A stretch of DNA of 18,456 bases from Dunaliella salina (Eukaryota; Chlorophyta; Chlorophyceae; Chlamydomonadales; Dunaliellaceae). Position 1 is the first letter of the stretch. The number at the start of each line of letters is the position of its first letter. Below the pieces are notes generated by a model. The model did no database searches. It was not told where the DNA came from and saw only the letters and a program-made list of their open reading frames with translations. Made by a program: the position numbers and the translations under genes. The stretch covers positions 4,181-22,636 of the forward strand of contig MU069542.1 in NCBI GenBank assembly GCA_002284615.2, read 5' to 3'. Shown here in pieces: positions 1 to 8,499 of the stretch.

Positions 1-67
1 GTGTGGGTGTGTGGGTGTGGGTGTGTGTATGTGTGGTGTGTGTGTGTGGGTGGGTGGGTGGGTGGGT
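1..67 (+). repeat. GT-rich microsatellite with G-quadruplex-type GGGT repeats
   Basis: Imperfect (GT)n/(GGGT)n tract. Five GGG runs separated by single T residues lie at 48-50, 52-54, 56-58, 60-62 and 64-66, which is a strong G-quadruplex pattern on the plus strand. It lies in the presumed intron about 65 bases upstream of the acceptor of the PCID2-like exon. Confidence 0.9.
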
Positions 68-131
68 GCACGCGCGGGACCGTTTGAACCCCAGCTCATT
101 TCCCTTTCTCTGTTGTTTTGTTGCCTCGCAG

Positions 132-283
132 CTGAGATGCAGTGTCTGCTTGCCAACCTAATCTACCGCAAGTTCATCAAGGGCTATGTTGCTTACCGCT
201 CTCGAGTGGTCGTGCTGGCAAAAACGGACGCATTCCCAGATTTGAAGCTCGTGCATTTAGCAGATCCCTTTGGCATAAGCTGA
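132..283 (+). CDS. Last coding exon of a PCID2/CSN12-like PCI-domain protein
   Basis: This exon encodes the C-terminal end of a PCI (winged-helix) protein of the PCID2/Thp1/CSN12 group, which in other eukaryotes works in the TREX-2 mRNA-export complex. The stretch EMQCLLANLIYRKFIKGYVA, followed by a hydrophobic strand RVVVLAKTDAFP, matches the conserved ending of the family (pattern VQC-LANLIY--KGY----VVLSK-DPFP). A pyrimidine-rich tract ending in CTCGCAG at 125-131 is a good 3' splice site, so the exon starts at 132 inside a codon (two codon bases, phase 1 intron). The frame ends at TGA 281-283, about 13 residues beyond the family's usual FP ending; that tail (DLKLVHLADPFGIS) is not one I recognise. 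The rest of the gene lies left of the window. The family match is from memory of the motif and was not searched. Confidence 0.8.
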
Positions 284-680
284 GTATGTTTTATGATATT
301 TGGCTTGACAAGGAGTGCAAATTCTTCCCTGTTCTTAATCTGAAGTACCAACCTGAAATGAGCATTTTTCCTGCAAGTTCATCAAATGTCGGATAATGTC
401 TTGTGACCTGGTTTTCATTGCAGGTTATAGATTCTTGCCAGCACTTAAATTGAAACATTTGATTTCATTAAACCCAAGACATGCTCTACCGTAGATTCGT
501 CGGTCTGTTTCAAAGTGCCTTTAGCAAAGAAAATGCTGGAAACGTCCTTAGGAACGCCATTCTTGGTGGAGTGAACACTGGCTGTTGAGACTTCCCTTGA
601 CTCCTGATGCGTACGTCCCGGCACATGCTGTGTTCACATTTTAAGCAAGCTTCAAAACCATGCGTGTCTAAAAGGCAAAG
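284..680. other. Downstream of the PCID2-like gene; no gene seen
   Basis: Moderately AT-rich sequence that probably begins with the 3' UTR of the PCID2-like gene. Open frames here are short and show no recognisable protein. A pyrimidine tract ending in TTGCAG near 417-422 resembles a splice acceptor, but no coding sequence follows it convincingly. Confidence 0.5.
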
Positions 681-681
681 G

Positions 682-765
682 AAAACTACGTAGGTAAGGT
701 AAGGTAAGGTTACATCGCTATATCCGCCTACGAGGGCGGCTGAGCGGAAACACAGACCTGGAACT
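682..765 (-). mobile_element. Short retroelement 3' end with a (TTACC)n run and hairpin, ending in the Dualen-type terminus
   Basis: Read on the minus strand, a 5-bp hairpin (CCGCC, loop, GGCGG, at about 726-741) is followed by GATGTAACC, three TTACC units, and then TACCTACGTAGTTTT. The last 15 bases are identical to the terminal bases of the fragment at 1012 and close to the 3' ends of elements A and B. The upstream part does not match those elements. It could be a SINE or a chimeric LINE fragment that shares the Dualen terminus; no tRNA-like promoter box was identified. Confidence 0.4.
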
Positions 766-1011
766 AGACAAGTCTTCAAAAAACGCGTATAGAAATGTCA
801 ACTGTTGAGGAACATGCCCTCAAAGTACCACATAAAGCAGAGGTTCTCCAAGTAAGCACAAGTAAGCACTGAGAAAATGGCACAAGAAGTCTGAGCCCGA
901 ATGCTCATATGTTTGACTCGGGACTCCAGATATTCAGAGACCAAGTGCAAGGAGAGAAATGGTCAGATGCAGATTTGCATGATGTTGGGCAAACAGTTTC
1001 CTTGAAACTCC

Positions 1012-1115
1012 AAAACTACGTAGGTAGAGAAAACTCTCCCTACTCTGTTAATGGAAGACATGAGGGAAGTTAATGCTGATCTGGTAGCACGCGGCTCCAG
1101 GGCACCAGGGATATT
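1012..1115 (-). mobile_element. 3'-terminal fragment of a Dualen-type element (copy F)
   Basis: On the minus strand this ends in ...TACCTACGTAGTTTTG, preceded by a block (AGGGAGAGTTTTCTC) that matches the 3' UTRs of element A (8393-8440) and element B (1627-1690). A further match is CCAGGGCACC against B's CCAAGGCACC. Only about 100 bases of 3' UTR are visible, with no coding sequence, so it reads as a heavily 5'-truncated insertion. No clear target-site duplication was seen. Confidence 0.55.
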
Positions 1116-1190
1116 AAGATTTTGTTTATGGTATGAGGGGTGTGCAGGTCATGCTGGGCCAAACAGTCTGCGCTGCCTACATTTATTCAA

Positions 1191-1570
1191 GGTTACAAGG
1201 TTACAATAGGGTTTGACCTTCAGCCAGTCACTGTTGTCACGGTTGTTTGGCTGCTCGGCCTGATGAACTGTTCCGTCCACAGAATAGATATCCATGAGAT
1301 TAGAAATAAAACGATCAGTCTCATTAGTTTGGTCCTGTAAGAGATGAAAGACATCCTCAGAACTAGCCTGAATGTAGTACAAAGCGCCTGTCTCGTCTTG
1401 AAGAACTCTTTGGGGAAATCAGAGGGGAAATCAGAGAACAGATGTTCAATAAGTCCTTCTAGAGAAGACACAGGACCGCAAGAACAAAGGAACACAGCAT
1501 GTTTTTCATCTTGAAATCCTCCTGGGTCACATTTACCACAAACTGAAGTGTGCTCCTGCCAAAGTGATGT
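1191..1570 (-). mobile_element. 5'-truncated LINE fragment of a second family, with CCHC motif and (TTGTAACC)n tail (copy E)
   Basis: The minus strand encodes the C-terminus of a LINE polyprotein. From 1570 downward the frame reads ETSLWQEHTSVCGKCDPGGF and on to DEKHAVFLC, giving C-x2-C-x9-H-x4-C, the zinc-knuckle pattern found near the C-terminus of many LINE proteins. A one-base frameshift near 1383 moves the reading into YYIQASSEDVFHLLQD and onward. A 12-bp tandem duplication (1412-1423/1424-1435) adds four residues. The 3' end carries two copies of the octamer GGTTACAA on the plus strand (1191-1206), a microsatellite-like tail typical of LINEs lacking poly(A). It differs from the Dualen-type copies and is clearly defective. 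Confidence 0.6.
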
Positions 1571-1616
1571 CTCAGAAAAGGTTACAAGGTTACAAGGTTA
1601 CAAGGCCTCAGAAAAG
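1571..1616 (-). mobile_element. 26-bp tail-only insertion flanked by 10-bp direct repeats
   Basis: CTCAGAAAAG occurs at 1571-1580 and again at 1607-1616. The 26 bases between are just over three copies of the octamer GTTACAAG, the same repeat that forms the 3' tail of the LINE fragment beside it. The structure matches a target-primed reverse-transcription product that stopped before leaving the tail. Confidence 0.6.
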
Positions 1617-1757
1617 ATAAGAAAGAAAAACTACGCAGGCAGTGAAAACACTCCCCACATCAATGAAGGAAAAGGGGAAACCTAGGGCCAAGGCACCGTG
1701 TATCCTCTTCACCAAGAGAAAGCAGAAGAAAGAAGTCAGTGGGGATCAGGTGGGTTA

Positions 1758-2800
1758 CTAGCAGTAGCCCGCGCTTGACGTCAGGCAAGGTCGACCTTGT
1801 TGAGAGTTGGAAAAGCTTTTCTCGAGAGCACGTCTGGTGCTGGCAAGTTTGTAAGCATACAGGACAGAATGAGCATGAAGCTTCCGGACAAGCTTGGTGG
1901 CCTTGAAAGTGTCAAGACCAAGCTCCTTAAGAGGCTCCAATGTGTGCGGGGTGTAGGTGACTCCTCCCACACCTAGCAGGATAATATGAAGGGTGACTTG
2001 AGCTGAAGCTCTAGAAGATGACGGTAAAGGTTGCAGTGCTGCTGCTTGGAGGCCTGAAGCTGGCTGTAAGGCCGGGTTTCCTCACAGTATTTGACTTCTA
2101 CAAGGTGGATGTGTCGCTGATCTGGGTGGAGCTGACTGGGGTCACGAGCCTTGAGTGTGGGTGGAGTGCCTGTGGCTGGCGCTGAGTCCTCCCTGTTCCC
2201 CTCGCACCCCCCTGTACTTCTCAATTCATAACGAGGATTCGACCTTGGCGCCCTTTTCAGAGGAACAATTAATAGAGCATCAGGCCGGCTGGAAGTGAGC
2301 CTATCCTTATCAGGGAAACGCCGCGGGAAAATATATTTGGGAAGGGTCCTATTAGTAGCATGTTCTGGGATCTGTAGGTCTTGCAAGGTAAGACGGTCTG
2401 CACTGCCAGTGTCCATGGAGGCAATACCTGCCCCAAGAGGGCCTTTGCTGATGGCTTTTAGGAGGATTCTGCTGGCAATATCATGTCTCTCAGTTACCAT
2501 ACCAGACATGGTTGAATTTTTGCATCCTGATCAGATGTGAAGGGCACTGTCAAGTCCCTCACAGAGGGGGTATTGTGGGCTGGTGGGAATTTTGAAGCGC
2601 ACTGCGTGTTTTTGATTGAAGAGGGTACCTGTGCGGTATTTAAAAATGTTCTGCCTCAATTTGGAAGAGAGTGTTGACATGGTCCAGAAGGCATTGCTGA
2701 TATTTTTGTGGGTGTGGGGAAGCAAACTTAGGTAGAAAGAGTTCCCTGTGTTGGTGTTGGCCTTTCCAAGTCTGTGTTTTGAGTGCATGTGTTTCCGCAA
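1758..2800 (-). pseudogene. Element B: zinc knuckle plus restriction-like endonuclease C-terminal domain
   Basis: C-terminal module of the element B polyprotein. On the minus strand the order is: a conserved lead-in (YRTGTLFNQKHAVRFK), a degraded zinc knuckle (YPLC-x4-DSALH-x4-C; the first Cys appears changed to Tyr), ERHDIASRILLKA, then SRPDALLI (codons at 2279-2287) and HLVEVKYCEETRP (EVKYC at 2084-2098). The spacing of a zinc knuckle, an RHN/RHD motif, R/KPD and E-x-K follows the restriction-like endonuclease of R2-type and Dualen elements. The end GVGGVTYTPHTLEPL...KLHAHSVLYA...TRRALE is also conserved in elements A and D. The frame breaks near 2530 and 1972, so it is a pseudogene. Catalysis is inferred from the motifs only. 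Confidence 0.65.
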
Positions 2801-2899
2801 AGCATCATGGAGGTTGGAGAAGTGATTAAGCTTAACGGCAGGTGGGTTCAGACGTCTAAACGCATTTGCATGAGTGCAGGAAGTCTCCTCAAAGGCAAG

Positions 2900-3400
2900 C
2901 CAGGTGGTGTCATGAAAAGGATTGCCTTCAAGGTTTGCACATGGGAAGGTTAAAACTGTGTCATTATTCTGAATGGCCTGATGCTTAGCAATGGCATCTG
3001 CGCATTCGTTGCCAACAATGCCAGCATGAAATTTAACATTGAAAAAATGGATAGGAGTAGGTGAGTTGCATACCAGTTGTATGATTATCTTGAGGATGTG
3101 GCCCTGGACATGCTGGTGATGAAGTTCTGGGTAGAGTATTTGCTTTCTGATCTGTTCTGGGGAGCAAAGGCTGTCAGTGGCGGTGTAACGATATCCTAGG
3201 AGAATGGCTGCTGCTATTGCCGCCAGTCTGGCTCTAGTGATGGTGTGAGTGATTCCTGCTCCATTTGGTTGGACATGGTTGGTGCTGTCGCTGGCAGGGT
3301 GGTAGGTGGCCCTGCACCAGTCACTTGTTTACCATTGTATACATGGCAGCTGCTGTCCGTGTATGCCCATTCTCCAGTTTTCAACGTTGCGTACCAGATA
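2900..3400 (-). pseudogene. Element B: RNase H domain, degraded
   Basis: RNase H removes the RNA strand of RNA-DNA hybrids during reverse transcription. The minus strand reads EWAYTDSSC (3346-3363), then after a one-base shift ITHTITRARLAAIAAAI, then TATDSL, and finally HAGIVGNECADAIAKHQ (2998-3036), the classic HxGxxGNExAD ending. The first Asp, the third Asp and the final Asp are present, but the catalytic Glu of RAEL in element A is Arg here (RARL), and TDGS is TDSS. These changes fit long inactivity. The frame stays open from the shift down to about 2531, so the RNase H and the C-terminal domain were one polyprotein. Confidence 0.75.
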
Positions 3401-3569
3401 AGTGCTGGATGATGTGAGAGATGAAAGAGTTTGTTGGCTTTGTGTGGTACTGTGAGAGGTTTGTTGGTGGGCAGAAGAAAGTTTTTTAATTCATTGAAGC
3501 CAATTTCAATTTCTGGGTGTCTTGGATTAAGGACTGGGTCGATGCTAATGTTTCTTTCCAGCCATCTTG

Positions 3570-4364
3570 CTTCACGGATGTCTTGTTTCAGGCCTGTGAG
3601 CCAATTTGAATTGTGTTCATTGAGGCGGACTCTTGCAGCGGAGTTTCAAACAGCAACTATTTGTAGGCTCCAGGAATAATATGGAAGGTCAATTTCTTGG
3701 CTTAGCCAGAAGGGGTGTTGGCATATTTGAGTCTTGTTGAGGGTATGGCTCCCAACGTGCGACAGAAGTGAGGGTAGGCATTCAGGAGTTTAGAGTATGG
3801 ATTCGCGCTCATAGGGCCTCCCCAGCTTGGTAAGAACATGAAAGTTGCTGTGGCATGGATTTGTTGCATGGCAGGAAAAATGGCATGTTTGAGAGTAAGG
3901 TACATCACATGGTCATCGTAAATTGGATGGCATATTGAAAATCCTGAGAATTTGGATGAGAGGCTGTTATGGATGGCTCCGAATACCCTATCTCGAGGGT
4001 GTCCACTCCAGTAGTTGAGGTGGCAGGGGTTGTAGTCTAGGGGAGAGGCCATTTTTTCCTGGGTTACGAGGGACCATTTTTGCATGGCAGTGTGGATATG
4101 ATTTGGTAGGATCTGCATGTATGAATCCTTGATCTTCTTACTTTGTTGCATTTTGTTGTTGAAGGTTGAGCGTAAGAAAAGACCCACGAGCTCGGAGGCA
4201 AAGCTTTGGGGCGGAGGTTGAATTGTGTTGTGGATCCCATTGTCTCTGGCTCTGTTGAATGCAGTGTGGAGGACATTGATGCGCTCAGGGGTTAGCATTC
4301 CTTTGCATTTTCCATCTGTGCCATACATGCATGCCACTTGTTTGGAATGGATTTTTGGTAGCAC
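3570..4364 (-). pseudogene. Element B: PCIF1-like methyltransferase domain with HPIY motif
   Basis: The minus strand reads, in order: an alpha-helical lead (LPNHIHTAMQKWSLVTQEKM), ASPLDYNP, RDRVFGAIHNSLSSKFSGFS, HPIYDD (3912-3929), TATFMFLPSW, and after a TGA (3645-3647) replacing Trp, AVxNSAARVRLNEHN. This follows the order of PCIF1, the cap-adenosine N6-methyltransferase: ASPLN, a D..FG segment, a strand leading into NPPF, EELM, FIVFIPEW, and AVHNTAVLF. The catalytic NPPF is HPIY in both copies of the element, so activity is doubtful or the substrate has changed. It lies between the PHD finger and the RNase H. The family call rests on motif order recognised by eye. Confidence 0.6.
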
Positions 4365-4562
4365 CAGAGGTGGTATTGATGGCGTAGAAGGGGAGTGGGT
4401 AGCATCTGCTCTGGGGTGGGGATCCGTTGTATTGTAGGGTTTGGCCTAATGAGGTCAACTGTTGTGATCCAGAATTCACAGCGGCCAGTTCCATTAATGT
4501 CAGCTTGGGGGCTCGTGGGATTCATGTCAAAGGTGGCCTTGTTGCGGAGTTCCGTGTCTAAT

Positions 4563-5360
4563 TTAAGTGTTTGTCTTGTCTGGGTTTTCAAATCCCTGTC
4601 TTTCAAGGTTGCCTAGCTCAAAGTCAGCAGCTGGAGTGGAGAGGTCTGGTTCATCTTTGCAGGCCTCGAATTGAAAAATGCATTGGTGAGAATTGGGCCA
4701 AGCTTCCCTGATGTCTTCAGGTTCCCAGCTTAACTCACAATCAATGCGTATAAATTCATTGCTGAAAGAGTTTGATTTCCTTTCTAATTTCTCATCTTCG
4801 CTGCGAGGTGTGCATGCAGGGCAGGCCCAATAAATGTTGTTGTCTATATCCTGTCTCTGTGCATCAGAGTAGCATCCGAGCTCCTTCATGCAGCACAAGT
4901 GGTAGGTTCGGTGGCAGACGTCGCAGATGTACATGTCAAGGTAGGGGGGCTCAGAGTTTATGGGCTCTTTGCCGCCATTGTAGTTGCACATCTCACAGCA
5001 GGCGCACTCCATCTCAGTTTGGGCGGCAGGTTTGGTATTGACAGGTGTGAACCCAGCGCGTTTGAACATTGGGGGGGCCCATTTTTCTATGGTCATGGGC
5101 GCTAAGTGGGTCAGGTATTGTTTCTGGTGCTTGGGAGGCTCATTGTTCCTGTCTCTTTTCTTGGCTGTAATGATCCTCCAATCACTGATATGTGTGATAT
5201 CATTTAGGTCGTAGTTGTAAACAGTATTCATTGCGTCTAGGGGGTTCGTTTCCTTTATCAGTTTCTCAATTATTTTTCTTGTAGTGCCAGAGCTCTGTGT
5301 ATTGGGCTGTTTGGCCCAGTGGAGAGATACTAGGGATGGAGAGGTTTGTATTAGTTTCAA
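4563..5360 (-). pseudogene. Element B: PHD-finger region
   Basis: The minus-strand frame holds a textbook PHD finger. CEMC is followed about 20 residues later by CDVC, then HRTYHLCC (giving C-x4-H-x2-C), and finally YWACPAC, where Trp lies two residues before the Cys. This is the full C4HC3 ligand set (about 4812-5012). PHD fingers usually read histone H3 tails. Upstream lies a conserved segment (ITHISDWRI, APMTIEKWAPPMFKRAGF); downstream lies an acidic/charged segment (ELSWEPEDIREAWP, GNLERQGFENP) that is also conserved in element A. The next segment in the polyprotein (about 4292-4606) is in a different frame, so a frameshift separates them. Confidence 0.75.
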
Positions 5361-5399
5361 GAAGCTTTCCCCTCTTTGTTTTCTGTCGGCTGTTTTGTG

Positions 5400-6580
5400 T
5401 GCCTTGGCTAGAGGAAGTGAGAGTCATGGTGAGAGGCTTGGAAGGAGAGCTTGGTTGATGGTGAGTGGGGGGTTAGGTTCTCGCTTTGGTGTTGTAAGGC
5501 CGGGGGATTGGATATTGTTTGGTTGCAGATGCTCTGTGTGTGGAGGGAGCTTGATTGTGACTTGGATCGTGTGCGTTTGCTGGGTGGCTCGTTAGGGGGA
5601 GACACAGCCTGTGGGTCACATCCGTGTGGGGCATCAGGATGGTTAGATTGAGTGGTGGGGAGTGTAAGGTTGGCAGAGGCGGCTCTTTTCCTAATGAAGG
5701 TGGTGGTTGAAGGACTTTCCTGGGTGCAAAGGGGTATTGTTAGTATTGTATCGCGTGCTTGCATGGGTGTGGTGGCAGAGCATGGGGTCTCTGTGGTTCC
5801 TTGCTGTATTTCCTGAGTTGGGAGCAGTAAGTAGTTTTGAGTTGTGTTTTGCACCAGGGAGGTTGCTCCTGTGGTTAGTGTGGTTGTTTGTTTGCTTTTA
5901 GAACGCGTCCTTTTGCTAGGTGGCTTTTTTCAGTCGCATTTATGGCATTTTGAGAAATTGTATTCAGTGGTACAGCTTGGGTGGGAGGCACATCATGTTC
6001 GTTGGCGGCTAGGATTATTGTCAGTGTTGTTAGGGCTCCTTTGGGTTGTGGTTCCTTGTACGTTCTCTTGTGTGGTATCCTGAGTGTTTCCAGGGTTCGT
6101 GCTGGCCTCTTCTGAAGGTGTGGAGGAGGTCTCTTACATGCTGTGAGGAGTGGTGGTCAGGGAAGTGGTGCTCTGGGAAGTGATGTCAAAGGAGGCAGTG
6201 TTTAGGGAGGTGGTGTTCAGGGAGGTTGTCTCTTTTGTGTTTAAGGAGGTGGTGGATTGATTGGTATTTATTCCTGCTGGGTTGGCCTCTTGATTCTGTG
6301 TTGCTTTGTTAGGGTTTTGGATGGGGGCAGTGATTGAAGTATTTGTCAGATTGATGCGGCGGCCTGTAAGCGGGTGCGTGTAGTGGGTCCTGGAGCAGGG
6401 TTGTGTTGGGGGCACTAGTTGTGTTGTGTGTGCCGTTAGAGGGATAGTTCCTGGGCATGGTGAGTTTGGAGATGCGTTGTTGAAGTGTGTGTCTACCAGC
6501 TCGCTTATGTGGCTGTTGTTGATTTGGCGGTACCTGGGGAGGGTGTTAGCTGCAGTATTTTTGTCTTCAAGAATGTTATG
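5400..6580 (-). pseudogene. Element B: low-complexity Pro/Ser/Thr linker with SKRTRS motifs
   Basis: This connects the RT connection region to the PHD region. It is rich in Thr, Ser, Pro, Asn and Gln and split over several frames. PPSKRTRSKS appears twice: in the 5408-5854 frame, and in another frame near 5890-5935 (KKPPSKRTRSKSKQ). Element A carries the same motif twice. Basic KRTR clusters in a disordered region would suit a nuclear-localisation or nucleic-acid-binding role; this is inference. A second shared landmark is YTHPLTGRR (YTHEHTGRR in A). A stretch of TTSLNT repeats lies at about 6150-6255. Confidence 0.55.
6150..6255 (-). repeat. Imperfect tandem repeats encoding TTSLNT units in element B
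   Basis: On the plus strand, variants of GGGAGGTGGTGTTCA recur. On the minus strand they encode STTSLNT, ETTSLNTTSLNT and STTSLTT. Element A has no matching run in its linker, so this is probably an expansion specific to copy B. Confidence 0.6.
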
Positions 6581-7440
6581 TATGATGTCCTGGATTAATT
6601 CTACATTGGGAGGTAGGTTGACTAAGGCTGCCAGCCTGTTTAGGGCTATTTTCCTTTTCTTTTGTAATTTTTGAGTGCTTGTTCTTGAGTTGCGCCACAC
6701 TGATTATGTGGGTTCCGCTATTGGTTGTAAGGTCATGGAGTCCTTGGATGTCCAGACTTAGGAAGGGTTTGGTGACAGGCAATCAGCGTTGGGAAAGAGT
6801 GGGCGGGGGGTTTATGGAGGGAGAGAGCCTCATCAATGATATTAAAGTCATCCAGGAACAGGCTTATGTTTTGTTTTGTGAGGTGGAGCTTGCTTGAGTA
6901 GACACTAATGAGCTGGCGAGCTCTCATGCAGTAGTCAAGTTGGCGCTTAATGCGGTGGTTTGTTCCTTCTCTCTTTGTAAGGTATTCTGTGCCTAGGTCC
7001 TTCAAGTGTTTTACTTGCATCGTGAGGAGGCTCAAAGTGACATTGCGGTGTCCGTTTGAGGGGCCTTCTAAGCTCAGAGTAAGGGCAAGGGCCATGTGCC
7101 TGTGGTATTCCACAGATATTGATGTCACACCCAGTCCACAATTTGAGGTGTCCTCTCGAATCATTGCAGTAGAGTTGCAAGTCCACAGACCGATCTTGTC
7201 TTTAATAATTCTATCCACCATATTATCCCACATCTCAAGGTCTGCAGGGGTGCATGGGGTGACTGCAAAAGAATAAGTCAGGCTGGGTATGATGGCTGTG
7301 CGAATTATCTTTAAAATCAAGCTTGCGGTTAGAGACGTTTCCCTTACGTTTTCTAGCTTTTCTTTGAGGTAACTTGTCATGCACTGTATTTGGTGCTTCC
7401 AATTCAAATTCATGTTCAGTTCTACTCCCAGACAGCAAAA
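6575..7440 (-). pseudogene. Element B: RT thumb and connection region
   Basis: This continues the reverse transcriptase after the palm. The frame starts at NMNLNWKHQIQCMTSYLKEK, the segment that in LINE RTs follows the YLGV-type motif E region, and goes on with IIRTAIIPSLTYSFAVTPCT (thumb-like helices), AMIREDTSNCGLGVTSI and IKRQLDYCMRARQLISVYS. It aligns along its length with the element A region at 12770-13670. It ends in a Lys/Arg-rich segment (KLQKKRKIALNRLAALVNLPP) in the next frame, which leads into the low-complexity linker. No separate enzymatic role is assigned. Confidence 0.7.
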
Positions 7441-8359
7441 AGGTGCGTCTGGTGTGATGAATTGTGCTTTTTTCCTTGTATGTCAATTTTATCTCCAAGC
7501 TGCTGACAAAGAGTCTGGGAGGGCGTCACTCCATTCTTGTCTCTAGGCAAGTGGCCGTATAGGATGCTTGTCACTTTGGTTTTGCTACCGGATATGATGA
7601 GTGCTGCCCAGTTAGAATAGAGTGTAATCTTACGGGCCTGAATTTTAAGGTTTTGAATAGTGTTTGTTTTGCTGAGTAAGTCATCAGCAAAGGAGGCGCT
7701 GCTTAGAATATTGGCCAGGTGTGTGTCCGAGACAGTTTGGTTTTGATTTGGGATGCAGATGTGTTTGTAACCGCGCCCCCCTACATGGAGTCAGCGGAGA
7801 AGGTGTTCCATGTAAAGTAGAAAGAGGAAAGGAGACAATGTGTCGCCTTGGATAGTGCCTCTTTCAACGGCAATTTGTCCAGTATTAGTCCCATTGGCAA
7901 GTCTGATGAGGGTGGTGGCGTATTCGTACAGGTTCTTAACATTGTCTATGGCATCAGTGGGGAAGCCAAGGTCATACATTGTCCATAGCATGCGGTCATG
8001 ATCGGTTGTGTTGAATGCGGAGGTGAAATCCACAATGAGGGCATAGATGTCTTGTCGGAAGAATTTGGCGTTTTTTAAGCTCATGATCACATTTTGGAGC
8101 TGGTGAATTGTATCTTTTTGGTTGCGGAAGCCAGCTTGCGTACTGCTGAGCAGTGAGTGCGCTTCAGCATATTCATTAAGTGTGCTAGTGATGAGGCAGG
8201 TCCAAAGTTTGTAGAGCGTGTCAGCGATTCCTAGTGGTCTGTAGGAGGAAAGGTTAGTTTCTTCTCCTTTTCCCTTGTCTATTAGGATTGTGCTGCTTGT
8301 TTTCCAGTTCACAGGGGTGAGACGCGTGGCCCACATTATGATGAAGAGCTTGTGTATAG
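7440..8359 (-). pseudogene. Element B: reverse transcriptase palm
   Basis: This is the reverse transcriptase that copies element RNA into the nicked target. The minus strand encodes LIDKGKGEETNLSSYRPLGI (motif 1/2 region), STQAGFRNQKDTIHQLQNVI, motif A IVDFTSAFN with its Asp, RGTIQGDTLSPFLFLLYM (motif B), then a TGA at 7791-7793 in place of Trp, LHVGGRGYKH, and motif C FADD (7680-7691). The six-T homopolymer at 7468-7473 is one base short of the homologous frame in A. The missing N-terminal part of this domain lies at about 14927-15020, beyond element A. All catalytic Asp residues are present, but the stop and the frameshift make it inactive. Confidence 0.85.
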
Positions 8360-8368
8360 TGTCTCGGA
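8360..8368. repeat. Target-site duplication of element A, left copy
   Basis: TGTCTCGGA is directly followed by the AAAAG-repeat tail of element A. An identical copy is at 14918-14926. The length suits target-primed reverse transcription. Confidence 0.85.
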
Positions 8369-8392
8369 AAGAAAAGAAAAGAAAAGAAAAGA
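8369..8392 (-). repeat. 3' tail of element A, (CTTTT)n on the minus strand
   Basis: On the plus strand the pentamer AAAAG/GAAAA repeats four to five times between the target-site duplication and the conserved terminus AAAACTACATAGG. Element B shows a decayed version of the same tail at 1611-1626, and element D at 16531-16550. Confidence 0.85.
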
Positions 8393-8499
8393 AAAACTAC
8401 ATAGGCAGAGAAACTCTCCCTACATCAATTAAGGAAGAGGAGACACATTGGCTCAAAAAGAGCCGTGTGCACCCTCCACCACAAAGTATGAAAAAGAGA

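Larger units (their letters stand above)
1627..8368 (-). mobile_element. Dualen-type non-LTR retrotransposon, element B, 3' portion
   Basis: This is the larger part of an old Dualen/RandI-type element, interrupted by element A. On the minus strand it runs from inside the RT domain (8359) through palm and thumb, a low-complexity linker, PHD finger, PCIF1-like domain, RNase H, and zinc knuckle/restriction-like endonuclease, to a stop at 1758-1760 and a 3' UTR of about 130 bases ending in GTAGTTTTT plus a degenerate CTTTT-type tail. Its 5' part continues at 14927-16530 beyond element A. It is nonfunctional: TGA codons replace Trp at 7791-7793 and 3645-3647, a base is missing in the homopolymer at 7468-7473, and frameshifts separate the other domains. 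Dualen elements are defined by having both APE and restriction-like endonucleases, as seen here. Confidence 0.85.

Noticed and set aside
510..779. Minus-strand 89-residue open frame
   Set aside because: It runs across retroelement debris, has no recognisable motif and no homologous frame elsewhere in the window.
4772..6083. Several plus-strand open frames rich in Trp, Cys and Gly (for example 5284-5595 and 5844-6083)
   Set aside because: They are antisense to conserved element B domains and their composition is that of reverse-strand shadows.
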